From: Methanomassiliicoccaceae archaeon UBA72
Lineage (GTDB): Archaea; Thermoplasmatota; Thermoplasmata; Methanomassiliicoccales; Methanomethylophilaceae
Assembly (NCBI GenBank): GCA_002509405.1
Contig: DAVO01000016.1
Span: forward strand, 16,666 to 21,874
Direction of reading: 5' to 3'
Length of the DNA stretch: 5,209 nt
Part shown: positions 1 to 5,209 of the stretch, in pieces
Layout of the letters: the number at the start of each line of letters is the position of its first letter
Position numbering within the stretch: position 1 is the first letter of the stretch
Position numbers and translations under genes: made by a program
The notes under the pieces: model-generated
What the model was told of the DNA's origin: nothing
The model's input: only the letters and a program-made list of their open reading frames with translations
Database searches by the model: none

Positions 1-671
1 GTCTCCTTCCCGGAGATGTCGCCCACGACCGTCTCTATCTCAGGGGTGTGTCGGTGCATTCCTACGCTGTAAGGTATCACTGACTCGCCGCATGTCGGGT
101 GGTGCAGACGGGAGGAAGGATTCATCCCGGCTCCCGAAGTGCCGCTCTTACCATCGACGAAGACCGTGCCCTCGACCAGACCGCTGCGCATGAGGGGCGC
201 CAGCGGAAGTATCGCCGAAGTCGCGTAGCATCCCGGGTTGGCGACCAGGTCTGCCTTTGATATGCTGTCGCGGTAGAATTCGGGAAGCCCGTAAACGGCC
301 TTCTCCAGATTATCCGGGTCCGTGTGCTGGTGGCCGTACCACTTCTCATAGAGGGGCATGTCGTGGAGCCTGTAGTCTCCAGAAAGGTCGATCGCCTTGA
401 TGCCGCGCTCGATGAGCCCAGGGACGACCTTCATTGCCGCCCCGTGGGGAGTCGCTACGAACACCAGGTCCAAGTCGGCCGATTCGGGAATGGATTCCGT
501 GAATTCGATGTCCGTGTACCCTTTGAGGTTAGGCTGCAGGCTGCTTACCTTCTGTCCCGCATTCTGGCGGGAGGTCATCGCAACGATCTTGACGTCGGGG
601 TGCAGCGAAAGTATGCGCGCGAGCTCTCCTCCCGTGTATCCCGTTCCCCCGATTATACCTATGTTTTTCAC
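1..671 (-). CDS. argC: N-acetyl-gamma-glutamyl-phosphate reductase, partial (C-terminus beyond window)
   Basis: ArgC catalyses the NADPH-dependent reduction of N-acetylglutamyl-5-phosphate to the semialdehyde, an early cytosolic step of arginine (ornithine) synthesis. Reading the minus strand from a GTG at 671 gives 223 uninterrupted residues. The N-terminus carries the dinucleotide-binding glycine motif GGTGYTGGE (residues 8-16). VATPHG (72-77) and DLSGDYRL (95-102) follow. The active-site motif NPGCYAT (145-151) has the catalytic Cys148, then come KSGTSGAG (175-182) and GMHRHTPEI (204-212), which contains the second conserved histidine. The family is usually about 340 residues, so roughly a third is missing at the left edge. 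The GTG is chosen because the protein then starts MKNIGIIGG as expected and no ATG, GTG or TTG occurs in frame between it and the upstream stop near 719; GGGGAT lies 4 bases before it. LysY of lysine synthesis is a close paralogue, but the argGH neighbours favour ArgC. Confidence 0.95.
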   Translation of the reverse strand, partial: MKNIGIIGGTGYTGGELARILSLHPDVKIVAMTSRQNAGQKVSSLQPNLKGYTDIEFTESIPESADLDLVFVATPHGAAMKVVPGLIERGIKAIDLSGDYRLHDMPLYEKWYGHQHTDPDNLEKAVYGLPEFYRDSISKADLVANPGCYATSAILPLAPLMRSGLVEGTVFVDGKSGTSGAGMNPSSRLHHPTCGESVIPYSVGMHRHTPEIETVVGDISGKE

Positions 672-675
672 ATCT

Positions 676-681
676 ATCCCC
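676..681 (-). promoter_or_regulatory. Possible ribosome binding site of argC
   Basis: On the minus strand GGGGAT lies four bases before the GTG start at 671. It differs by one base from GGTGAT, part of the archaeal Shine-Dalgarno consensus GGAGGTGAT. It supports the GTG start but is weak alone. Confidence 0.4.
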
Positions 682-694
682 GTGATCCTATATG

Positions 695-746
695 GTGTCT
701 GAGCATTGTTATACTGTTAAAAAAGATATTGTTCGATTTCAGACAC
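695..746. repeat. 8-bp perfect inverted repeat flanking the argC promoter
   Basis: GTGTCTGA at 695-702 is the exact reverse complement of TCAGACAC at 739-746. The arms are 36 bases apart, about four helical turns centre to centre, and enclose the candidate argC TATA elements. This could be a pair of operator half-sites for a regulator that loops or bridges the promoter; no known operator consensus was recognised. Confidence 0.45.
708..726 (-). promoter_or_regulatory. Candidate argC promoter (TATA-like region)
   Basis: The minus strand here reads TTTTTTAACAGTATAAC, with two overlapping TATA-like hexamers centred near 721 and 711. A TATA box about 26 bases before the transcription start would place that start near 695 or 685, giving a short leader that includes the GGGGAT at 681-676. 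A further TATATA run lies at 753-758. Which one is used cannot be told from sequence. Confidence 0.35.
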
Positions 747-853
747 AAGCTGTATATACCGTATCTATGGTGACAATTTGGCTCTAACGGAACGTTTCGG
801 TTTGGGATGCTGGATTCGAGCGGTACATTCGAACGACATCTTTGCCGAAAGCC

Positions 854-885
854 GCGCAGGGCCCTAAAATATGCGGGCCGTGCGC
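854..885. repeat. Imperfect 11-bp GC-rich inverted repeat upstream of argG
   Basis: GCGCAGGGCCC (854-864) pairs with GGGCCGTGCGC (875-885) at 10 of 11 positions; only G859/G880 mismatch. The 10-base spacer TAAAATATGC holds a TATA-like sequence. No T-run follows on either strand, so an intrinsic terminator is unlikely. It may be an operator covering an upstream promoter, or an RNA hairpin if transcription starts further upstream. Confidence 0.55.
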
Positions 886-907
886 CAGACCGCGTCCCTA
901 CCACAAC

Positions 908-915
908 AATATAAA
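908..915 (+). promoter_or_regulatory. Candidate TATA box of argG
   Basis: AATATAAA is centred about 33 bases before the argG ATG. With the usual archaeal spacing of about 26 bases, transcription would start near 938, leaving a leader of only about 7 bases. There is no good Shine-Dalgarno site before the ATG (GGGAAGATAAC), which agrees with near-leaderless translation. The upstream TAAAATAT at 865-872 is an alternative box. Confidence 0.5.
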
Positions 916-944
916 CAAAAAAGGCAATCGAGCGGGAAGATAAC

Positions 945-2189
945 ATGACAAACAAAGAATGCTCCGACAAAGGCGGTAGGAAGGGCAGAGACAAGGTCGT
1001 CCTTGCATACTCCGGAGGCCTGGACACGTCAGTGGCCATACGCTGGATCCAAGAGGAATACGACCTGGACGTCATCGCTGTATCGATCGACGTGGGGCAG
1101 CCTCCGAGCCAGGACGACATCATCGCTCGCGCACTGAGGAACGGAGCCCTCAAGGCCGAGCTCATAGACGCCAAGGACGAATTCATAAACGAATATGCCT
1201 GGGCGGTATTGAAATCCAACGCGATGTACCAGGGCGTCTACCCTCTGAGCACCGCCGTGGCAAGGCCCCTGATGGTCAAAAAGCTGGTGGAAGTGGCCAA
1301 CAGAGAGGGGGCCAAATATATAGCTCACGGCTGCACCGGAAAAGGCAACGACCAGGTCAGGTTCGACGTCGGCATCGTTTCGCTGAACCCGGACCTGAAG
1401 ATCATAGCCCCCATGAGGGACCACCCGACCACCAGGGAACAGGAGATCGAGTATGCCAGGGAGAAAGGCATCGAGATAATCGTGAAGAAGGAAAGCCCCT
1501 ACTCCCGCGACGAGAACCTTTGGGGCTCCTCTTGCGAATGCGGCGCCCTGGAAGACCCCTGGGCAGAGCCTCCGGCCGGCGTCTGGCAGAACACAGCCGA
1601 CCCGGAGAAGGCACCGGAAACCCCTGAATATGTCGAGATAGAGTTCGAGAAGGGAGTCCCGGTCGCACTGAACGGAAAAAAGATGAAGGGCGTGGAACTG
1701 GTGGAGGCTCTGGACAAGATCGCCGGCAGGAACGGCGTCGGAAGGATCGACCACGTGGAAGACAGGCTCATCGGAATCAAAAGCAGGGAGACCTATGAGT
1801 GCCCTGCCGCCGTTACCCTGATCGCCGCCCACCGCTCGCTGGAAGGGCTTACCCTTCCCAGGGACACTATCGAGTTCAAGCGCACACTGGAACAGAAGAT
1901 GTGCCAGATAATATACGACGGACTTTGGTTCGACACTCTCCGCGGAGCGGTCATGGCGTTCATAGACAAGACCCAGGAGACCGTCTGCGGCACTGTGAGG
2001 ATGAAGCTTTACAAGGGAAGCTGCACCGTCGTCGGAAGGAAATCAGACAACTCGCTTTACGACGTGGGTCTTTCCACGTACGCCGAGGGGGACACCTTCG
2101 ACCACAGGTCGGCGGTCGGCTTCATCTACTGCTGGGGCCTCCCGGGAAGGACTTCGGCCGGAGTGCGCAGGAAGAACTCGAAGAAGTGA
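945..2189 (+). CDS. argG: Argininosuccinate synthase
   Basis: ArgG joins citrulline and aspartate, with ATP cleaved to AMP and pyrophosphate, to form argininosuccinate, the penultimate cytosolic step of arginine synthesis. The 414-residue product has the N-type ATP-pyrophosphatase P-loop AYSGGLDTS (residues 21-29), then IDVGQP (48-53), AHGCTGKGNDQVRF (127-140), the substrate-binding block SRDENLWGSS (187-196) with ALEDPW (201-206), and the C-terminal GLSTYAEGDTFD (375-386) and GFIYCWGLPGRT (392-403). Length matches the family (about 390-450). The ATG at 945 leaves a hydrophilic, basic leader of some 16 residues before the KVVLAYSGG core that most homologues begin with; there is no in-frame ATG, GTG or TTG nearer the core. 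The protein ends in a short basic tail (SAGVRRKNSKK). It is followed five bases later by argH, so the two are almost certainly one operon. Confidence 0.97.
   Translation: MTNKECSDKGGRKGRDKVVLAYSGGLDTSVAIRWIQEEYDLDVIAVSIDVGQPPSQDDIIARALRNGALKAELIDAKDEFINEYAWAVLKSNAMYQGVYPLSTAVARPLMVKKLVEVANREGAKYIAHGCTGKGNDQVRFDVGIVSLNPDLKIIAPMRDHPTTREQEIEYAREKGIEIIVKKESPYSRDENLWGSSCECGALEDPWAEPPAGVWQNTADPEKAPETPEYVEIEFEKGVPVALNGKKMKGVELVEALDKIAGRNGVGRIDHVEDRLIGIKSRETYECPAAVTLIAAHRSLEGLTLPRDTIEFKRTLEQKMCQIIYDGLWFDTLRGAVMAFIDKTQETVCGTVRMKLYKGSCTVVGRKSDNSLYDVGLSTYAEGDTFDHRSAVGFIYCWGLPGRTSAGVRRKNSKK
2186..2189 (+). promoter_or_regulatory. Possible argH ribosome binding site overlapping the argG stop
   Basis: The GTGA that includes the argG TGA stop lies five bases before the argH ATG and matches four bases of the archaeal Shine-Dalgarno consensus GGAGGTGAT. 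This suggests that translation of argH is coupled to termination on argG. The match is short. Confidence 0.35.
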
Positions 2190-2194
2190 GAAAC

Positions 2195-3640
2195 ATGACA
2201 CAGCAGGCTCTATGGTCCGGCCGTTTCGAATCGGAAATGGATGATTCCACACTGAAGTTCACATCGTCGCTGGAAGTGGACGCGGCGTTGGGATATTACG
2301 ACGTCATGGGGTCTCTGGCTCATGTAAAAATGCTAAAAAAATGCAACATCATCCCGAAGGGCGATGCGGATGCTATCGCGGCAGGCCTCAAGAAGATAGC
2401 GGAAGAGATGGAGAGCGGAGAGTTCGAGATAGACGATTCCCTGGAAGACATACACACCTGCGTAGAGTTCAGGCTCACGGAGATCGTGGGCCCGGGCGGG
2501 GGGAAGCTCCACACGGGGAGGAGCCGCAACGACCAGGTCTCCACAGACTTCAGGATGTTCCTAAGGGATGCTGTGCTTGAGATCGTCGAGAAGATCGAGA
2601 GGCTCCGCATGGGTCTGATCGAGGTGGCAGAGAACAATACAGAGTCCATAATGCCCGGATTCACTCATATGCAGCACGCTCAACCTGTTACATTGGCACA
2701 TCATCTCATGGCTTATGTGTTCAAGTTCGGGCGCGACTCCGAAAGGCTTATCGAAAGCTACGAAAGGATCAACGAGTGCCCGCTGGGCTCCGCCGCGTTG
2801 GCCGGTACCACCTTCCCCATAGACCGGAAGATGACAGCCGAGTCCCTGGGATTCAAAAAGCCGACGGAGAACTCCATGGACTCCGTCAGCGACAGGGACT
2901 TCGCGGCCGAGATGGCATTCTGCTCCGCATTGCTGGCGGACCACCTGTCCTCGCTCTCCGAAGAGCTGGTCCTCTGGTCGTCCCAGGAGTTCGGATTCAT
3001 TGAGATGGACGACCGCTACTCCACAGGCTCCTCCATCATGCCCCAGAAGAAGAACCCGGACATCGCCGAGCTCATCAGGGGACGTTCCGGGTCGGCGGTA
3101 GGGCACCTGGTTTCCGTACTTACGATGCTGAAAGGGCTTCCCCTCACGTACAACAGGGATATGCAGGAGGACAAGAGGCCGGTCATCGACTCCCTGCAGT
3201 CCGCAGCCGACTGCGTGGACATGATGTACAAGATGGTCACCACCATGAAGGTGGACACGAAGAGGATGGAAGAGGCCGTGGGAAAGGGCCAGATAAACGC
3301 AACCGACCTCGCCGACTACCTTGTGACCAAAGGCGTTCCTTTCAGGGAGGCCCACGGGATAGTGGGGGCCGCGGTCAGGCACTGCATCTCCGAGGGGCTC
3401 AGGCTCGAGGGGGTCCCGTTGGCAGACCTCAAGAAGTTCAGCGACAGGATAGGGGAAGACGTCTATGACGTGATATCGATCAGGCGGTGCGTCGAACGCA
3501 GGAGCTCTTACGGGGGAACCTCTCCCTCGTCCGTCGCCGTGCAGATAGAGAAAGCCAGGTCGTCTGTCGAAGACAGGATGAACTTCGTTACGTGCGAATC
3601 GCAGGTTTACGAGAAATGCTGGAGCAGGCTCCTGGGATGA
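2195..3640 (+). CDS. argH: Argininosuccinate lyase
   Basis: ArgH cleaves argininosuccinate to arginine and fumarate, the last step of arginine synthesis; the family acts as a cytosolic homotetramer of the fumarase/aspartase superfamily. The 481-residue protein starts MTQQALWSGRF. It shows the three conserved superfamily regions: HTGRSRNDQ (106-114), PGFTHMQHAQP (154-164) with the catalytic His158, and the flexible signature loop GSSIMPQKKNPD (278-289) with the catalytic serine. The C-terminal part has INATDLADYLV (367-377), PFREAH (382-387) and YGGTSPSSV (439-447). Length is close to the usual 450-480. The reading frame is open further upstream through argG, but ATG 2195 is chosen because homology begins there and it sits just after the argG stop. 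The stop codon (3638-3640) directly abuts the stop of the opposite-strand gene, leaving no room for a terminator between them. Confidence 0.97.
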   Translation: MTQQALWSGRFESEMDDSTLKFTSSLEVDAALGYYDVMGSLAHVKMLKKCNIIPKGDADAIAAGLKKIAEEMESGEFEIDDSLEDIHTCVEFRLTEIVGPGGGKLHTGRSRNDQVSTDFRMFLRDAVLEIVEKIERLRMGLIEVAENNTESIMPGFTHMQHAQPVTLAHHLMAYVFKFGRDSERLIESYERINECPLGSAALAGTTFPIDRKMTAESLGFKKPTENSMDSVSDRDFAAEMAFCSALLADHLSSLSEELVLWSSQEFGFIEMDDRYSTGSSIMPQKKNPDIAELIRGRSGSAVGHLVSVLTMLKGLPLTYNRDMQEDKRPVIDSLQSAADCVDMMYKMVTTMKVDTKRMEEAVGKGQINATDLADYLVTKGVPFREAHGIVGAAVRHCISEGLRLEGVPLADLKKFSDRIGEDVYDVISIRRCVERRSSYGGTSPSSVAVQIEKARSSVEDRMNFVTCESQVYEKCWSRLLG

Positions 3641-4006
3641 TCACTCGAACTCTATGCGGTCGTTCTTCTTGACGTCGAACTTAACGCCGGCGGAAGACAG
3701 CATCTCCGATACCCTGTCCGAAATCGAGGCCAAGTCTGTGGCCTTGCTGTAACTTTTCAGATAGAACTCTTTGCTGCCGATGGGGAACACGAGCCTGACC
3801 TTTCCTTTCCGGTTGTAACCCTCAGGCTTCCTGTTGTTCTTGAGGTCTGAAGTGTTCTCTTCGATGTACATCTGCATTATCTCCTCCTCTTCCGGTATCT
3901 GGCCTATCTCCTCGAGCAACATTCCGAGGATGTCCGGGAACACGGGTGCGAGGTCCTTGTAATCGGATTTTCCTTTGAGGACAAAATGCGTGCTGTAGAC
4001 TTTCAC
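3641..4006 (-). CDS. Uncharacterised 121-residue protein
   Basis: I do not recognise this protein. It starts at GTG 4006 (MKVYSTHFVLKGK) and ends at a TGA read from 3643-3641. No signal peptide, membrane segment, cysteine cluster or nucleotide-binding motif is visible; there are no cysteines at all. By eye it looks like a small soluble alpha/beta protein: a strand at 1-12, an amphipathic helix around 17-35, an acidic run EEEE at 39-42, a charged asparagine-rich linker at 50-66, strands at 68-86, a helix at 88-105 and strands at 107-121. Support for a real gene: plausible composition and secondary structure, a candidate TATA box (4026-4033), a purine-rich AGGTGG before the start, and an exact fit between argH and the thiDN promoter region. 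It is divergent from thiDN and convergent with argH, so co-regulation with thiDN is possible, but no function can be assigned. Confidence 0.8.
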   Translation of the reverse strand: MKVYSTHFVLKGKSDYKDLAPVFPDILGMLLEEIGQIPEEEEIMQMYIEENTSDLKNNRKPEGYNRKGKVRLVFPIGSKEFYLKSYSKATDLASISDRVSEMLSSAGVKFDVKKNDRIEFE

Positions 4007-4007
4007 G

Positions 4008-4013
4008 CCACCT
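4008..4013 (-). promoter_or_regulatory. Possible ribosome binding site of the 121-residue gene
   Basis: AGGTGG on the minus strand shares AGGTG with the archaeal Shine-Dalgarno consensus. Its last matching base is only two bases from the GTG start, which is unusually close, so it may be fortuitous if the transcript is leaderless. Confidence 0.35.
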
Positions 4014-4025
4014 AATCCTGGTCGG

Positions 4026-4033
4026 TTTATTAA
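4026..4033 (-). promoter_or_regulatory. Candidate TATA box of the 121-residue gene
   Basis: TTAATAAA on the minus strand is centred about 24 bases before the GTG start at 4006. With typical archaeal spacing, transcription would begin at or beside the start codon, implying a leaderless or almost leaderless mRNA. Confidence 0.45.
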
Positions 4034-4071
4034 TCACTTTTGACGCTCTCCTAAAAAGGAATTCGCATTTC

Positions 4072-4079
4072 TTTAATAC
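4072..4079 (+). promoter_or_regulatory. Candidate TATA box of thiDN
   Basis: TTTAATAC is centred about 25 bases before the GTG start at 4101. No Shine-Dalgarno-like sequence precedes that GTG (ATCCAGCAGC), so a leaderless transcript beginning at the start codon is the simplest reading. No thiamine (THI-box) riboswitch features were seen, and the spacer is too short to hold one together with the promoter. Confidence 0.5.
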
Positions 4080-4100
4080 ACCGTAAACATATCCAGCAGC

Positions 4101-5209
4101 GTGAAGGTTGCTTTGACGATCGCGGGCTCCGACTCTGTCGGCGGAGCGGGCATCCAGGCCGACGTAAAGGCCATGGGCTCGTTGGATGTGCATGCAGTAT
4201 GCGTCGTCACGGCAGTAACCGCCCAGAACACCTGCGAGGTAGCAGAGATATTTCCCGTCCCGGAGGAAATCGTTGAGGCTCAGTTCCGTTCCGTCGTCAG
4301 AGACTGCAAGATCAGCGCCGTGAAGACGGGCATGCTCTACAGCGCTGAGACGGCAAAGCTTGTAGCGGAGCTTCTGGAGGAACATGAGGTCCCGCTGATA
4401 ATCGATCCCGTGCTTACAGCCGGGGTGGGAGGATCTCTCGCCGAGAACGGGCTCGCCGAATCCATACGCAAAAATCTCATGCCGCTTTGCGAGCTCATCA
4501 CGCCCAACAAATACGAAGCAGAAACGCTCTCCGGCATAGTGATCAACAACGAATACGACGCAACCCTGGCCTGCGAGCTCATAGGGAAAGAGGGATCTTC
4601 GGTCTACCTCAAAGGGGGGCATATGGACACCAAGAAGGTCGTGGACTACCTATATCTCAATTCTCAGATCAAGAAATTCGAATACCCGCGTCTTAACAAA
4701 TCCGGCCACGGCAGCGGATGCACGCTTTCTTCGTTCATCACGGCCAACTGCGCCAAGGGGATGAATATCGCATCTTCGGTCATGAAGTCCCGGGAGCTCA
4801 TACAGAAATCCATAGAGACCCAATACGCGATAGGAAAGGGCGACGACGTGGTCAACCCCATTGTTAGAATCGATGCGGGCCTACCCTCAAGAGAAGTGGT
4901 CGACGAGCTGGAGGCCGTCGCCTCCAGGATCCTGGAGGTCCTGCCTTCCGATTTAGTGCCCAAGGACGGGATAAACATAGCCTACACCGCACCGGGTGCG
5001 GATGAACCGGGCGATGTGGCCGCAATAATGGGACGTATCACCTTATCGAACGGTAAGCTCAAGAAAAACGGCCCCGTCAAATTCGGAACGGCCGAGCAGC
5101 TTGGGTACATACTGCTGAGCATGATAAAATTCGACCCGGAAACAAGGTCCGCCATGAACCTGAAATACAGCAGCGACACGGCTGACATCATGGAGGAGCT
5201 GGGTTTCAC
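4101..5209 (+). CDS. thiDN: Bifunctional HMP(-P) kinase / thiamine-phosphate synthase ThiDN, partial
   Basis: In archaea the ThiD domain phosphorylates hydroxymethylpyrimidine (HMP) to its mono- and diphosphate, and the fused ThiN domain couples the diphosphate to thiazole phosphate, giving thiamine phosphate (replacing ThiE). The 369 visible residues start MKVALTIAGSDSVGGAGIQA, the ribokinase-fold start of ThiD. They continue with VTAQNT (39-44), VKTGML (74-79), IIDPVL (100-105), LITPNKYEA (132-140), KGGH (171-174) and GHGSGCTLSS (202-211) with the conserved Cys207. ThiN covers about 263 to the window edge, with SDLVPKDGINIAYT (283-296), DVAAIMGRI (305-313), VKFGTAEQ (326-333) and RSAMNLKYS (349-357). 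The position that should hold the family's catalytic histidine appears to be Gln333, while the partner arginine (Arg312) is present. GTG 4101 is the only in-frame start that keeps the intact N-terminus; an in-frame stop lies at 4074-4076. The 3' end is beyond the window. Confidence 0.93.
   Translation, partial: MKVALTIAGSDSVGGAGIQADVKAMGSLDVHAVCVVTAVTAQNTCEVAEIFPVPEEIVEAQFRSVVRDCKISAVKTGMLYSAETAKLVAELLEEHEVPLIIDPVLTAGVGGSLAENGLAESIRKNLMPLCELITPNKYEAETLSGIVINNEYDATLACELIGKEGSSVYLKGGHMDTKKVVDYLYLNSQIKKFEYPRLNKSGHGSGCTLSSFITANCAKGMNIASSVMKSRELIQKSIETQYAIGKGDDVVNPIVRIDAGLPSREVVDELEAVASRILEVLPSDLVPKDGINIAYTAPGADEPGDVAAIMGRITLSNGKLKKNGPVKFGTAEQLGYILLSMIKFDPETRSAMNLKYSSDTADIMEELGF

Larger units (their letters stand above)
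672..944. other. Divergent argC/argG regulatory region
   Basis: This 273-base stretch separates the divergent argC and argG starts and holds no convincing gene. It contains AT-rich patches at both ends (700-765 and 900-922) and a GC-rich core near 850-900. Two inverted repeats sit in it (695-746 and 854-885). The octamer AACAATAT occurs once in each promoter, oriented with transcription: minus strand 733-726 for argC and plus strand 905-912 for argG. ATTCGA is also repeated at 814-819 and 827-832. The arrangement fits coordinated control of both arginine operons. Confidence 0.6.
4007..4100. other. Divergent promoter region between the 121-residue gene and thiDN
   Basis: This 94-base AT-rich spacer carries two outward-facing TATA-like boxes (4026-4033 minus, 4072-4079 plus). 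Near its exact middle lies the small dyad TCCTAAAAAGGA (4049-4060, four-base arms). One protein bound at the centre could affect both promoters, but the dyad is short and may be chance. Confidence 0.45.

Noticed and set aside
324..773. Plus-strand open frame of 149 codons over argC and its promoter
   Set aside because: It lies antisense to clear argC coding sequence with the catalytic NPGCYAT motif; its translation resembles no protein and runs into the promoter region.
814..833. ATTCGA direct repeats and a TTCGA/TCGAA dyad
   Set aside because: The repeats are six bases or shorter and are readily expected by chance; no extension of the symmetry was found.
854..885. Intrinsic transcription terminator
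   Set aside because: The hairpin is strong, but no T-run follows it on either strand, and it lies upstream of divergent starts where no transcript is expected to end.
1029..1832. Minus-strand open frame of 267 codons inside argG
   Set aside because: It is a shadow of argG caused by GC-rich codon positions; the sense frame has continuous ArgG motifs.
1799..2194. 132-codon upstream extension of the argH frame
   Set aside because: It overlaps argG in another frame and has arginine-rich shadow composition; ArgH homology begins at the ATG at 2195.
2561..3382. Minus-strand open frame of 273 codons inside argH
   Set aside because: It is antisense to unmistakable argininosuccinate lyase sequence, and its translation shows no recognisable domain.
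4049..4060. Terminator or strong operator at TCCTAAAAAGGA
   Set aside because: The arms are only four bases and the site lies between divergent promoters; it is noted as a weak dyad only.
3822..4622. Minus-strand open frame of 266 codons across thiDN, the spacer and the 121-residue gene
   Set aside because: It overlaps thiDN antisense, crosses a promoter region and overlaps another frame of the 121-residue gene; the sense ThiD motifs are decisive.

Overview
This window looks archaeal and chromosomal, with ordinary biosynthetic genes. The evidence is a ThiD protein continuing into a ThiN-type thiamine-phosphate synthase domain (an arrangement typical of archaea), TATA-like boxes about 25-35 bases before start codons, weak or absent Shine-Dalgarno sites and frequent GTG starts. 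Base composition is moderately GC-rich, with AT-rich promoters. A euryarchaeon, perhaps of the Thermoplasmata/Methanomassiliicoccales type, is my guess; nothing here proves the lineage.

Layout. Bases 1-671 (minus) hold the first two thirds of argC, cut by the left window edge. Bases 672-944 are a divergent regulatory region between argC and argG, with candidate TATA boxes and two inverted repeats. Bases 945-2189 (plus) are argG and 2195-3640 (plus) are argH, five bases apart and very likely co-transcribed. Bases 3641-4006 (minus) encode a 121-residue protein I do not recognise; its stop codon directly abuts that of argH (TGA|TCA). Bases 4007-4100 are a short divergent promoter region. From 4101 to the right edge (plus) runs thiDN, cut inside its ThiN domain.

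How they work together. ArgC reduces N-acetylglutamyl phosphate in the early (ornithine) half of arginine synthesis. ArgG and ArgH convert citrulline and aspartate to argininosuccinate and then to arginine and fumarate. The shared argC/argG promoter region suggests coordinated control. ThiDN belongs to thiamine synthesis and has no evident link to arginine.

I found no mobile element, CRISPR array, tRNA or rRNA, and no clearly new multi-gene system. The items most worth a second look are a probable His-to-Gln change at a catalytic position of the ThiN domain, a GC-rich 10/11 inverted repeat framing a TATA-like element upstream of argG, a second inverted repeat in front of argC, the unrecognised 121-residue gene, and the zero-spacing convergent stop codons.
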